Assembly: GCA_902595535.1 (NCBI GenBank)
Contig: CACJQI010000002.1
Coordinates: 124,001-188,000, forward strand
Source: an uncultured Pelagibacteraceae bacterium
GTDB lineage: Bacteria > Pseudomonadota > Alphaproteobacteria > Pelagibacterales > Pelagibacteraceae
DNA length: 64,000 nucleotides
Direction: 5' to 3'
The notes below the pieces were generated by a model that was not told the DNA's origin, searched no databases, and saw only the letters and a program-made list of their open reading frames with translations. Below are positions 17,476 through 30,016 of this stretch, one piece after another. The translations under genes and the position numbers were made by a program. Every line of letters starts with the position of its first letter. Positions within the stretch are counted from its first letter, which is position 1.

Positions 17476-18423
17476 GTGAAAAATAATTTACACGTATTCC
17501 TTGGTGCAACTGTTGCTGATGCTGCAGCTAGACCTCTACATTGGGTTTATAATCAGAAAAAACTGCTAACTTATATCAAAGGAAAAAAGGATTTTACTTT
17601 TTTAAAAGATAATAAAAGTCCCTTTTACAATATTAAAACTGGAAAAGTTTCAGGTTATAATGAAGTTGGCCAAGTCATGTTTAGAACATTAGTTGAGGGA
17701 CATGAAAATATAGAAGAAAGATTTAAAAAGAATATCACTAAAAACTTTGGTCCAGGAAGTGTATATTGGAAGAACCTTAATCTTAGGGCTAAATATAGAA
17801 AAGTTAAAGATTGGCGAGGTATTATTAAAGGACCTTGGATACATCAAAATATTATTGAAACAGTTAAAAACATTAAGGCTAAAAAGAAATTTTCAGGTGG
17901 TGTAAAAGTAAATGAGTCTGATGGTTACTGTGCTGCTCTACCCTATTTTTTATTTGGTTATGATTTTAATAGTTTAAAAAAAATTATTTCAACAATTACT
18001 GTTTCAAAAATAAGTCTTAAGTATGCTTTAGCAAAGTTTCATCTAATAGATTTGGCTCTAAAAGGTTCTAATGATCCTATAAATGATTTTTTAAAAAAGT
18101 TTAAGAAAAATTCTTATTTTAAAAGTGTTGTTGAGGATATTAAAAAAGTAAAAAAATTAAAATCAAAACCACATCCAATGGTAGTTAAAAAATTAGGAAT
18201 GGCATGTAGTTATCCTGGAACTTTCAATAGTTCAATTCACTCAATTATTAACTCATTAAGCTATAAAGAAGCTATTTTAAGAACGATTAAAGCTGGTGGG
18301 TGTAATTGTTCTAGGGTTAATTTTATTGGAGCTTATTTTGCAGCCTTAAAAGGTATTGATAATATTCCGAAATCTTGGATCAAAAAAACTATTCCAGCAA
18401 AAAAAATACTAAATCAAAAATAA
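17476..18423 (+). CDS. ADP-ribosylglycohydrolase-family (J1-crystallin-like) protein
   Basis: The all-helical ADP-ribosylglycohydrolase fold is suggested by the N-terminal LGATVADAAARPLHWVYN and the C-terminal AILRTIKAGGCNCSRVNFIGAYFAALKGIDNIPKSW. In active hydrolases the latter region holds GGDxD metal-binding aspartates; here it reads GGCNC, so two Mg ligands are missing and classical de-ADP-ribosylation is doubtful. The start is GTG at 17476, 9 nt after trxB. It ends 2 nt before the convergent aminotransferase gene. Substrate unknown. Confidence 0.65.
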   Translation: MKNNLHVFLGATVADAAARPLHWVYNQKKLLTYIKGKKDFTFLKDNKSPFYNIKTGKVSGYNEVGQVMFRTLVEGHENIEERFKKNITKNFGPGSVYWKNLNLRAKYRKVKDWRGIIKGPWIHQNIIETVKNIKAKKKFSGGVKVNESDGYCAALPYFLFGYDFNSLKKIISTITVSKISLKYALAKFHLIDLALKGSNDPINDFLKKFKKNSYFKSVVEDIKKVKKLKSKPHPMVVKKLGMACSYPGTFNSSIHSIINSLSYKEAILRTIKAGGCNCSRVNFIGAYFAALKGIDNIPKSWIKKTIPAKKILNQK

Positions 18424-18425
18424 TA

Positions 18426-21808
<3,383 letters not shown>

Positions 21809-21827
<19 letters not shown>

Positions 21828-22561
21828 TTATTACAGGTGCAGCAACTAGAATAGGAGCCGCTATTGCAAAAAAATTATCTGGTCCAAACATCGAGATAGT
21901 AATTCACTTTAATAAATCGAAATCAAAAGCTGAGATTTTAAAAAAAGAATTAGAAAAGAATGGTTCTAAAATTTACTTAATTAAAGGTGATTTGAGCAAG
22001 GAAACAGATGTAAATAAAATATTAAAATTTTCGAAAACAAAATTAAAATATTTTGATTGTCTTGTAAATAATGCCTCTCTATTTGAAAATGATAAATTAG
22101 AAAATTTTACTACTGATAGTTGGGGCCAGCATTTAAGAACTAATTTAAGAACACCAGCATTACTATCTAAAGAATTTGCTAAAAATATTAAAGGAAAAAA
22201 TAATAATATTATAAATATTATAGATCAAAGAGTATTTAAACTAACTCCTTTCTTCTTTTCTTACACAATAAGTAAAACAGGTCTTTATACTTTAACTAAA
22301 ACAAGTGCCATGAGTTTAGCTCCAAATGTAAGAGTAAATGCAATTGCACCAGGTCCAACAATAAAAAATAAAAGACAAAGCGATAAACATTTCAGAAAAC
22401 AGTATTTAGCAACACCCTTAAAAAAACAGGTAGATGTAAACGAAATTTGTAATGCAGTTGACTTTTTTATTAAAAACAGTTCTATTACTGGCCAAGTTTT
22501 AGCAATCGATAGTGGTCAAAATTTAAACTGGCAAACACCTGATGTAATAGGAAAAGAATGA
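21809..22561 (+). CDS. Short-chain dehydrogenase, FolM/pteridine-reductase-like
   Basis: NAD(P)-dependent SDR enzyme: Rossmann motif [19 protein letters not shown] near residue 89, catalytic YTISK near residue 152 and [10 protein letters not shown] near 177. The TGAxxRIG variant of the nucleotide motif resembles pteridine reductase and E. coli FolM (dihydromonapterin reductase). folB two genes downstream in the same operon makes a pterin or folate reductase role likely. The catalytic Ser usually found about 13 residues before Tyr is not obvious ([14 protein letters not shown]). It overlaps uvrB by 19 nt and the next gene by 4 nt. Confidence 0.75.
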
Positions 22562-23568
22562 AAAAAATTTTATTCATCTCAACTCTCATAGTTTTGTTAT
22601 CTTCAGTTTCTTATGCACGAGAATGTAAAACTGTAGATATAAAGGGTGATGCTTTTATCTATAGTGATGGAAAGAAAGTAAAAATTATTAAAGGGACAAA
22701 CATTCCTGATCCCTCTAATAAAATTATTATGATTTTCAACAAAGGAGGATGGAAAGTTGATAAAAAATGGGGCGAATGCAAAGATCATGTGCCAAAACAA
22801 TTAGGTCAAATATCTGGAACAAAAATAAATGGTAAAGAATTAGTCTTAATGTTAAATGGCAGACTACATAAAGCAGGTGGAGATGATGGACATGGATGTG
22901 GATGGAAATTCAAAGGTGCATTTCACCAAGCTTGGTACGATTGTATTTTAGAAAACTGGGGAATAAGTAAAAGAGCTAGTGTAAATAAAGAATTAATTGA
23001 TGAACTAGTTTCAAAGGGGACACCCAGAAATCAAATTTTTATGTCAGGTTTATCTTGTGGTGGAATTGATACATTGAGACACAAAGGTCTTTACCCAGAG
23101 GATTTCAATGCAACAATTGCTTTTATGCCTAACTGTTGGGATAGAAGACCCGATACACCTCTTCGAAAAATGCAGATCGATGAATTAAAAAGTTTTGAGA
23201 GAATTGATGCATTAGTTTTTCATAGTCCTGTTGATGGTGAAGGAGATTGGAGAAGCAATAGTGTTTGGATGAAAAAAGATTTGGGAAATATTCCTGGCAT
23301 ACTATGGGTCGATACCCCTGGACATACAGGAAAAGATATTGTTATTAATGGAAAAAAGTGTGGAATTAAAGATAAGATGAAAGGTGGGTGGGAAGAAGCT
23401 TGGCCTGAAGGAAAAGAAAAACTAACAAGTGAAAAAAAATTCATTAAAGTTGATAAAAAATTATACAAAGAAATGAAGAAAAAAGGTGCAGGACATTACC
23501 TAGTTTCATATTCTTGTTTTAATTATTATCATCCAAAAATTATAGAATTTATAGAATCTAGAATTTAA
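22558..23568 (+). CDS. Secreted alpha/beta-hydrolase-like protein of unknown function
   Basis: A 336-residue protein with a clear signal peptide ([20 protein letters not shown]). The segment IFMSGLSCGGIDTLR looks like an alpha/beta-hydrolase nucleophile elbow (GxSxG with Ser near residue 167). VFHSPVDGEGDW and the C-terminal HYLVSYSCFNYYHPKIIEF offer candidate acid and histidine residues. Eight or more cysteines suggest disulfides in the periplasm. The overall layout recalls secreted esterases such as PHB-depolymerase relatives, but I cannot name a substrate. It sits between two pterin genes with a 4-nt ATGA overlap upstream and 3 nt downstream, an odd place for an exported enzyme. Confidence 0.6.
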   Translation: MKKILFISTLIVLLSSVSYARECKTVDIKGDAFIYSDGKKVKIIKGTNIPDPSNKIIMIFNKGGWKVDKKWGECKDHVPKQLGQISGTKINGKELVLMLNGRLHKAGGDDGHGCGWKFKGAFHQAWYDCILENWGISKRASVNKELIDELVSKGTPRNQIFMSGLSCGGIDTLRHKGLYPEDFNATIAFMPNCWDRRPDTPLRKMQIDELKSFERIDALVFHSPVDGEGDWRSNSVWMKKDLGNIPGILWVDTPGHTGKDIVINGKKCGIKDKMKGGWEEAWPEGKEKLTSEKKFIKVDKKLYKEMKKKGAGHYLVSYSCFNYYHPKIIEFIESRI

Positions 23569-23571
23569 ATT

Positions 23572-23997
23572 ATGAAAAAGAATAATTTTAAAATTGTTAA
23601 AATAGATAAAAATAAAAGTTTATTTAATTACGAAAAAAAAATTCTTATCAAAGAATTAACCTTGGATTTAAAACTTGGTTATTATGAATTTGAAAAAGAA
23701 AAATCTCAAAAAGTCAAATTTAGCTTAGAGATTGATTATGAGGATAAAAAACCAACAAGTGATAAAGATATCAAATCAATTGTAAATTACGGCCAAGTAG
23801 TAAAATTAATTAAAAAACTTACAAAAAATAAGCATTATAATTTTTTAGAAACTCTTGCAGAAGATGTTTTTGATATTCTTTTTAAAGATAAACGTATAGG
23901 TAAAATAATGCTTCAAATTGAAAAACTTGAAATATTAAAAGAATGTTCATCAGTTGGCATTCAAATTACTAAAAAAAGAAGTCATGTTAAGCCCTAA
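23572..23997 (+). CDS. folB: Dihydroneopterin aldolase FolB
   Basis: FolB-family enzyme of folate synthesis, converting dihydroneopterin to hydroxymethyl-dihydropterin. The core shows [31 protein letters not shown] near residue 26, [32 protein letters not shown] near residue 84, with the Glu expected in the active site, and the end [10 protein letters not shown]. An extra 20 lysine-rich residues precede the family start. Its 3' end overlaps uvrC by 14 nt. With the FolM-like gene upstream it places folate-pathway steps in the uvrB-uvrC operon. Confidence 0.85.
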   Translation: MKKNNFKIVKIDKNKSLFNYEKKILIKELTLDLKLGYYEFEKEKSQKVKFSLEIDYEDKKPTSDKDIKSIVNYGQVVKLIKKLTKNKHYNFLETLAEDVFDILFKDKRIGKIMLQIEKLEILKECSSVGIQITKKRSHVKP

Positions 23998-25819
23998 AGC
24001 TGGACAAGAAGTAATTAAAAAAGAACTACCGCTAATTCCTAAATTACCAGGGGTTTATAGAATGTTAAATTCTGAAAATGAAATTCTTTACGTTGGTAAA
24101 GCAAAAAACCTTCCAAATAGACTAAAAAGCTATGTTTCAGAAAAAAACCACATAATACGAACTGAAAGAATGTTGTCCCAAACTAAAAAGTTAGAAATTA
24201 CGACAACTACTAATGAAAGTGAAGCTTTGTTACTTGAGGCAAACTTAATAAAGAAACATAGGCCAAGATTTAACATTTTACTTAAAGATGATAAATCGTT
24301 TCCATATATCTTTATTTCAGATCATGAATTTCCACGAATTGAAAGACATAGAGGTGCAAAAAATAAATCAGGAAAATATTATGGTCCTTTTGCAAGTTCG
24401 CTAGCTGTAAATAGTGCCATAAAAACACTTCAAAGAATTTTTCTAATTAGATCTTGCACTGATAAACAAGTTGAAGCTGGGAATAAAACTTGCTTCAATT
24501 ATTTTCTTAAAAGATGTGCAGGCCCATGTGGTGGCAAGATAAACAAAGAAGAATATTCTAAACTTGTCGAAGCAGCTGATGAATTTTTAAGTAAAGGTAA
24601 ATCAAGAAAAATACAGAAAAATTTATCCTCACAAATGGAATTTGCAAGTGAGGAACTGGATTTTGAAAAAGCAGCAATTATGAGAGACAAAATTAAGTCC
24701 CTAAACATCATTCAATCATCTTTAACAGTAAGTGATGCAAATTTAATTGAAGCGGATGTTATTGCAGGTTACAAAGAATCAGGAAAGACCTGTGTTCAAG
24801 TATTTTTTTATAGATCAAAACAAAATTGGGGAAATCAAGCTTTTTTTCCAAAACATGATCCTGAAGAAAAACTATCTGAGATTATCAATTCATTCATTTC
24901 ACAGTTTTATGAAAACAAAGCAGTCCCAAAACAAATAATTATTAGTGAAGAAATAAAAGAAAAAAAATTAATTGAAAAAACGCTTACAAAAAAAGAAAAT
25001 AAACAAATACATATTACAACTGCAAAAAAAGGTTCTAGACTTAAAATAATAAATCTAGCAATTAAAAATGCAAAAAATAGTTTAAGTAGAAAGTTATATG
25101 AAAGCCAAAATAATAAAGAATTACTAGACTCAGTTAGTAAGAAATTTCAAATTGATAATAGTATAAACTTAATTGAAGTTTATGATAATAGTCATATTCA
25201 GGGAACTAATAGTGTTGGTGCTCTAATAACATATGGTGAAGAAGGATTTATTAAAAAAAGATATAGAAAATTTAATATTAAAAATGAAAAATTTAAGCAA
25301 GATGATTATGGAATGATAAAAGAAGTTTTGGAAAGAAGATTTAAAAGAGCCATTTCAGAAAAAGGTAACTATCTCACATTTCCAGATTTAGTTTTAATAG
25401 ATGGAGGTAAAGGTCAATATTCAACTGCAAGAGAAACCTTAAATGATTTAGGTTTAAATGAAATTCCAGTAGTTGCTATAGCTAAAGGTAAATTTAGGAA
25501 AAGTGGAAATGAAACGTTCTTTCATAATGGGAAGGAATTCAAATTTGCAAAAAATGACCCTTCTTTATTTTTTTTGCAAAGAATAAGAGATGAAGCACAT
25601 AGATTTGCAATAAGTGCCCATAGAGCAAAGAGATCAAAAGGTATTAAACAGTCCTTACTAGATCAAATTGAAGGAGTTGGTTTGATTAGAAAAAAGGCCT
25701 TATTAAACCATTTTGGATCAGCTAGAGCTGTGGAGTCTGCTAGCTTCGATGAGATAAAATCTGTAGAAGGTGTTGAGGAAAAAGTTGCAAAAAAGATATA
25801 TAACTTTTTTCATGAATAA
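23984..25819 (+). CDS. uvrC: UvrABC excinuclease subunit UvrC
   Basis: Nuclease that makes both incisions in nucleotide excision repair. N-terminal GIY-YIG domain ([23 protein letters not shown]), cysteine-rich [19 protein letters not shown] motif ([18 protein letters not shown]), C-terminal RNase H-like nuclease domain ([47 protein letters not shown]) and a helix-hairpin-helix end ([21 protein letters not shown]). I place the start at 23984 ([10 protein letters not shown]) rather than 23954, to limit the overlap with folB to 14 nt. Length is normal. Confidence 0.96.
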   Translation: MLSPKAGQEVIKKELPLIPKLPGVYRMLNSENEILYVGKAKNLPNRLKSYVSEKNHIIRTERMLSQTKKLEITTTTNESEALLLEANLIKKHRPRFNILLKDDKSFPYIFISDHEFPRIERHRGAKNKSGKYYGPFASSLAVNSAIKTLQRIFLIRSCTDKQVEAGNKTCFNYFLKRCAGPCGGKINKEEYSKLVEAADEFLSKGKSRKIQKNLSSQMEFASEELDFEKAAIMRDKIKSLNIIQSSLTVSDANLIEADVIAGYKESGKTCVQVFFYRSKQNWGNQAFFPKHDPEEKLSEIINSFISQFYENKAVPKQIIISEEIKEKKLIEKTLTKKENKQIHITTAKKGSRLKIINLAIKNAKNSLSRKLYESQNNKELLDSVSKKFQIDNSINLIEVYDNSHIQGTNSVGALITYGEEGFIKKRYRKFNIKNEKFKQDDYGMIKEVLERRFKRAISEKGNYLTFPDLVLIDGGKGQYSTARETLNDLGLNEIPVVAIAKGKFRKSGNETFFHNGKEFKFAKNDPSLFFLQRIRDEAHRFAISAHRAKRSKGIKQSLLDQIEGVGLIRKKALLNHFGSARAVESASFDEIKSVEGVEEKVAKKIYNFFHE

Positions 25820-25821
25820 TT

Positions 25822-26406
25822 ATGCTTAGAAAAATTCCTAATATACTGACAATTGGTAGAATAATTATTGTACCCTTTTTTGTTTTAGCTTTCTATCTTC
25901 CTGGGTTTTATGGAGATTTAACAGCACTAATTTTGTTTATAGTAGCCTCATTTACTGATTTCTTAGATGGAATGCTGGCTAGAATGCTTGGAGAAGAGTC
26001 TAAGCTTGGAGAACTTTTAGACCCAATAGCAGACAAAATTATAGTTGCCACTGCATTAATTCTTTTAGTCATGGATAGTACAATTAAACATTATGAAGTT
26101 ATAGCGGCAATTATCATTCTAACCAGAGAGATTTTAATTTCAGGACTTAGAGAATTTTTAGCTAAAGGTAAAATCAAACTACCTGTTTCAAATCTCGCTA
26201 AATTAAAAACTGTCTTACAGATGATTTCTATTGCTTTGTTATTATCGGGAGATACGGGAAATAAAATAATTAATTTTCAAGATTACAATGCACAAACGAT
26301 TGGAATTATATTGTTATGGCTTTCAGCTTTTTTAACCCTTTTCACTGGTTACGATTATATGCGTAAAGGAATTGATCACGCAATGTCAGAAGATAATAAA
26401 GATTAA
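25822..26406 (+). CDS. pgsA: CDP-diacylglycerol-glycerol-3-phosphate 3-phosphatidyltransferase PgsA
   Basis: Inner-membrane enzyme making phosphatidylglycerol phosphate, precursor of phosphatidylglycerol and cardiolipin. The CDP-alcohol phosphotransferase signature is complete: DFLDGMLARMLGEESKLGELLDPIADK (Dx2DGx2ARx8Gx3Dx3D), within about five membrane segments. N-terminus MLRKIPNILTIGRIIIVPFF matches the family. It follows uvrC after 2 nt, as in many bacteria. Its TAA shares a TTAA tetranucleotide with the stop of the convergent ilvE. Confidence 0.96.
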   Translation: MLRKIPNILTIGRIIIVPFFVLAFYLPGFYGDLTALILFIVASFTDFLDGMLARMLGEESKLGELLDPIADKIIVATALILLVMDSTIKHYEVIAAIIILTREILISGLREFLAKGKIKLPVSNLAKLKTVLQMISIALLLSGDTGNKIINFQDYNAQTIGIILLWLSAFLTLFTGYDYMRKGIDHAMSEDNKD

Positions 26407-27284
26407 GCAGCTTTCTGTTTTCTAACCAAAGTTTGATAACTTTCATTTAAATCAATTATCGTGTTACAAACTTTAAATTGATTTTCAGCAATACACGAAA
26501 CTGGAGTTACTTCTGCTGCAGTTCCGGTTAAAAAACATCCAGCAAAATTTGAAAGTTCTGATGGATTTATTTTTCTTTCATGTACTTTTATATTCTTTGA
26601 TTTTGCAATTTCAATAACTGTTCTTCTAGTAATTCCATCTAAAAAAGAATCTGGAATTGGTGTGTGTAAATCACCATTTTTATCTTTGAAAAAAATATTT
26701 GCACCAGTTGCCTCAGCTACATTACCCTCATGATCTAACATTAATGAATCTGTGTAACCTTGTTTTTCTGCTTCATGTTTTGATAGTGTGCAAATCATAT
26801 AAAGACCTGAAGCTTTTGTGTCCCAAGGAATGGTATTGGGGGCTGGTCTTCGCCAGTTAGAAATATTTAATTTTATTCCTTCTACTTTAAGTTTTGGATC
26901 AAAATATGATCCCCACTCCCAAGTTGCAATGGCTACATGGATTTTTGTTTGTTGTGCAGAGATTGCCATCATTTCGCTGCCTCTCCAAATTGTAGGTCTC
27001 ACATATCCATTTTGTACATTTTGTACTGAAACAATTTTATTACAGGCGTCATTTATTTCTTTCTCTGAATATGGAATCGTCATTCCCATTCTTTTTGCTG
27101 AATAAAAAAGTCTTGATGTGTGTTCTTTTAATTTAAATATTGCGCCATCATAAACTCTTTCACCTTCAAAAACACAACTCGCATAATGAAGTCCATGATT
27201 TAACACATGTATTTTTGCGTCAGCCCAGTTTAATAGTTCACTATTATACCAAATTTTTCCAGTTCTCTTATCGTATGGCACCAT
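26403..27284 (-). CDS. ilvE: Branched-chain amino-acid aminotransferase IlvE
   Basis: Fold-type IV PLP aminotransferase, last step in valine, leucine and isoleucine synthesis. Motifs: VLNHGLHYASCVFEGERVYDG near residue 30, TKASGLYMICTLSKHEA with the PLP lysine near residue 160, EGNVAEATGANIFF near 188, PIPDSFLDGITRRTVIEIAK and GTAAEVTPV. Length 293 is normal. It ends in a shared TTAA with pgsA and is divergent from the MarR-type gene with a 70-bp gap; this ilvE-MarR-OmpR neighbourhood recurs in Alphaproteobacteria. Confidence 0.95.
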   Translation of the reverse strand: MVPYDKRTGKIWYNSELLNWADAKIHVLNHGLHYASCVFEGERVYDGAIFKLKEHTSRLFYSAKRMGMTIPYSEKEINDACNKIVSVQNVQNGYVRPTIWRGSEMMAISAQQTKIHVAIATWEWGSYFDPKLKVEGIKLNISNWRRPAPNTIPWDTKASGLYMICTLSKHEAEKQGYTDSLMLDHEGNVAEATGANIFFKDKNGDLHTPIPDSFLDGITRRTVIEIAKSKNIKVHERKINPSELSNFAGCFLTGTAAEVTPVSCIAENQFKVCNTIIDLNESYQTLVRKQKAA

Positions 27285-27354
27285 GTGTGAAATTTATTAA
27301 TTATAATTAAAAAATATCTTTGTATCTTCAATATGTCAATATAACTTACCTAAA

Positions 27355-27792
27355 ATGAAAGAACTTTTATATTTAAAAGACGATCAGTTAAAAAGCTTAA
27401 TTGAAAAATTATTTGTTAGTTATAGAGAAACATTTTCTGACGCAAAGAAAGTATTAGATAAATATTCAATTGGTTTAGCTCATCATAAAGTAATTCACTT
27501 ATTATCAATGTATCAAGGAATTACTATTTCTGAACTTTTAAAACGACTAAAGGTGACCAAACAGAGTCTAAATAGAGTTCTCAAAGATTTAATTAAGCTG
27601 GAAATTATTACATTTAAAAAAGATGATCAGGATACAAGAGTTAAACATGTATTTTTAAATGAAAAAGGAAAAAAAATTTTTAATGAAATTTTTGACTATC
27701 AAAAAAAAAGGATTTCTAATGCATTGCTCAATTCAAGCTCTGAAGAGGTTATCAATTTTGATTTAGTATTAAGTAAAATTATAGATGGATAA
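27355..27792 (+). CDS. MarR-family transcriptional regulator (PetP-like)
   Basis: Winged-helix regulator of 145 residues: the MarR helix-turn-helix reads ITISELLKRLKVTKQSLNRVLKDLIKLEIITFKK near residue 50, followed by the wing DQDTRVKHVFLNEKGKKIF. It overlaps the OmpR-type response regulator by 8 nt and is followed by a histidine kinase. This MarR + response regulator pairing matches PetP-PetR of Rhodobacter, known for control of the bc1 operon; petABC lies about 8 kb away here. The actual targets are not visible. Confidence 0.8.
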   Translation: MKELLYLKDDQLKSLIEKLFVSYRETFSDAKKVLDKYSIGLAHHKVIHLLSMYQGITISELLKRLKVTKQSLNRVLKDLIKLEIITFKKDDQDTRVKHVFLNEKGKKIFNEIFDYQKKRISNALLNSSSEEVINFDLVLSKIIDG

Positions 27793-28462
27793 ATTTATCG
27801 CACATATTTTGGTAGTTGATGATGATGATGGAATTAGATCTTTAGTAAAAAAATACTTAAATGAAAATAATTTTCTAGTATCAACAGCAGACAATGCAGA
27901 GGATGCATCTAAAAAAGTTGAAATTATCAAATTTGATTTGATAATACTAGATATAATGATGCCAGGAAAAAGTGGTTTAGAATTTCTTAAAGAACACAAA
28001 ACAAAATTAGACACACCTATTATTCTCTTAACAGCTAAAGGTGAGGCAAGTGAAAGAGTCGAGGGACTAGAAATTGGAGCTGACGACTATTTACCAAAAC
28101 CCTTTGAGCCAAAAGAATTAATTTTAAGAATTAGAAATATTTTAAATAAAACAAAAAAAACTGAGCAAGTTAGAATTTTAAAATTTGCAAATGTTACAAT
28201 TGATCTAAATAAACTTTTGGTAATTAAAAATAATAATGAATTTAAGATAAATAATACTGAAAAAATAATTTTAGAAAAAATGATTAATAATCCAGGTAAA
28301 ACTTTTTCTAGAGAAAATATTGGTCAATTAATAGATTTAAATAAAGAAAGATCAATCGATGTGATCATAACTAGATTGAGAAAAAAAATTGAAATTGATC
28401 CAAAAAATCCAAAATTTTTGCAAACAATAAGAGGTGCTGGTTATGTTCTCTGGATTGAGTAA
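27785..28462 (+). CDS. OmpR-family response regulator (PetR-like)
   Basis: The N-terminal receiver domain has the acidic pocket VVDDDDG, phospho-acceptor Asp in LIILDIMMPGKSGLEFL, switch Thr in LLTAKGE and Lys in YLPKPFEPKEL. The C-terminal OmpR winged helix (KTFSRENIGQLIDLNKERSIDVIITRLRKKIE, GAGYVLW) binds DNA. It overlaps both its upstream MarR-type partner (8 nt) and the downstream kinase (29 nt), so the three are probably made together. SAR11 genomes have very few two-component systems; this is the OmpR/EnvZ-type one. Similarity to PetR is by context. Confidence 0.9.
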   Translation: MDKFIAHILVVDDDDGIRSLVKKYLNENNFLVSTADNAEDASKKVEIIKFDLIILDIMMPGKSGLEFLKEHKTKLDTPIILLTAKGEASERVEGLEIGADDYLPKPFEPKELILRIRNILNKTKKTEQVRILKFANVTIDLNKLLVIKNNNEFKINNTEKIILEKMINNPGKTFSRENIGQLIDLNKERSIDVIITRLRKKIEIDPKNPKFLQTIRGAGYVLWIE

Positions 28463-29759
28463 TTTTTTTAAAAAAATTTTACCTAAAAAATTATTTTACA
28501 GAGCGCTTTTAATAGTAGCGGTCCCCGTAATAGTTTTACAACTAATTATAACAATTGTATTTTTTGATAGTCTTTGGATTAAAACCAATAAAGGTATGAC
28601 CAGAGCATTAATTAATGAAATTAGCACATTTGTTGAGGTATATGATAATGAAAAAATAGATAGACAAGAATTAGAAAACCTATTCTCATTTTTTTTAGAC
28701 TTAAATATAGAGTTTAATAATGAAAAATTTGACAGTGAATACAATGAGAGATGGTTTAGTCCAATTGACAGAACTCTTAGAAGAGAATTAAAATCTAAGT
28801 TTAATCCAGGAGAATATTGGTTTGATACCACAAGTTACAAAGAATTAATTGATTTAAGGATTAAATATGAAAATGGTTATTTTAAATTCTTAGTATCTAA
28901 AGATCGTGTAACAAGCTCCTCTGCTAGACTATTTGCGCTATGGATCACTGTACCTGCGGTTATAATGGTAATTATTTCTCTAATATTTTTAAAAAACCAA
29001 ACAAGACCAATAACCAACCTTGCGCGTGCTGCAGAAAGATTTGGTAAAGGGGAAGTGATTGAAGAATTTAAACCATCTGGAGCACTTGAAATTAGACAAG
29101 CAGGTCATGAGTTTGATAAAATGAGAAAAAGAATTCTTAGACATCTAAATCAACGAACTGAAATGTTATCAGGAATAAGTCATGATTTAAGGACACCCCT
29201 AACTAGGATGAAATTACAAATAGCTTTTATTAAAGATGAAGATTTAGCAAAGAAATTAACTGAAGATATCAATGAAATGGAAAAAATGCTTAATGAATAT
29301 CTTCAATTTACAAGCTCTTCATACTTGGAAAAAGATGAAATGTTTAATTTATCAGAATTAATAGAAGAAGTTGTGATTAAATATGATAACGAAAATATCC
29401 AGAAAGATTTATTATCAAGAGTTTACGTTAATGGAAGAAAGAATTTAATTAATAGGTGTCTAAATAATATAATTGATAATGCTTTAAAGTATGGAAATAA
29501 AATCGAAATTAAGCTCAACAAAAAAAATACAAACTTATTTATAACTATTGACGATGATGGCCCAGGTATATCGAGTAAAGAATATGATAATGTATTTAAA
29601 CCTTTTTACAAAATTGATAAAGGCAGAGCAGACTCAAAATCTAGTGTTGGTCTTGGGTTATCCATTGCATCAGATATTGTAAGATCACATGGTGGGAATA
29701 TTGGACTTGAAAAATCTAAAATGGGTGGACTACGAGTTAAGATTTTTTTACCCGTTTAG
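28434..29759 (+). CDS. Sensor histidine kinase, EnvZ-like
   Basis: Membrane kinase of 441 residues: first transmembrane helix near residues 20-42, a periplasmic stretch of about 115 residues, second helix LFALWITVPAVIMVIISLIFL near residue 165, a HAMP linker, then the phospho-His motif GISHDLRTPLTRMKLQI, N-box NRCLNNIIDNALKYG, and G-boxes DDDGPGI and VGLGLSIASDIVRSHGG. It presumably phosphorylates the OmpR-type regulator it overlaps by 29 nt. The signal is unknown. Its 3' end overlaps the convergent ubiK-like gene by 23 nt. Confidence 0.92.
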   Translation: MLVMFSGLSNFFKKILPKKLFYRALLIVAVPVIVLQLIITIVFFDSLWIKTNKGMTRALINEISTFVEVYDNEKIDRQELENLFSFFLDLNIEFNNEKFDSEYNERWFSPIDRTLRRELKSKFNPGEYWFDTTSYKELIDLRIKYENGYFKFLVSKDRVTSSSARLFALWITVPAVIMVIISLIFLKNQTRPITNLARAAERFGKGEVIEEFKPSGALEIRQAGHEFDKMRKRILRHLNQRTEMLSGISHDLRTPLTRMKLQIAFIKDEDLAKKLTEDINEMEKMLNEYLQFTSSSYLEKDEMFNLSELIEEVVIKYDNENIQKDLLSRVYVNGRKNLINRCLNNIIDNALKYGNKIEIKLNKKNTNLFITIDDDGPGISSKEYDNVFKPFYKIDKGRADSKSSVGLGLSIASDIVRSHGGNIGLEKSKMGGLRVKIFLPV

Positions 29760-29985
29760 TATTTTTCTTTTTTGTTTCTAATTTTTTAATTTTTTTCTCT
29801 AAGTTTTCAACTCGTTTTGATAATACATCGAATTCATCTTTACTTGTGAGCTTCATCTTAAAAACTATTTCGTCTCTTTTTGATTTTAAAATATTTAAAA
29901 GCTCAAAAGTAAGATCTTTTGACGAGATAATACCTTGCTCAAAAAGTTTTCCAAGCTTGTCAATTATAAATTTAGAATTTTTCAT
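29737..29985 (-). CDS. UbiK/YqiC (BMFP) family accessory protein
   Basis: Small helical protein (82 residues from the Met at 29985): MKNSKFIIDKLGKLFEQG followed by a C-terminal coiled coil (EFDVLSKRVENLEKKIKKLETKKK) and a Lys-rich end. This matches the BMFP/UbiK family, which aids ubiquinone biosynthesis in E. coli and can fuse membranes in vitro. The track start at 30027 would add 14 residues outside the family and overlap divergent lgt. The last 23 nt overlap the kinase gene. Alphaproteobacterial members are often annotated only as accessory factors. Confidence 0.75.
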   Translation of the reverse strand: MKNSKFIIDKLGKLFEQGIISSKDLTFELLNILKSKRDEIVFKMKLTSKDEFDVLSKRVENLEKKIKKLETKKKNTKRVKKS

Positions 29986-30016
29986 ATATAAGATATACTT
30001 ATAATTATTATTTAAA

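Noticed and set aside
28434-29759. Histidine kinase as a truncated or fused protein because of its 29-nt overlap with the regulator
   Set aside because: The N-terminal membrane helix, periplasmic part and all kinase boxes are present, so it is complete; the overlap is a normal coupling.
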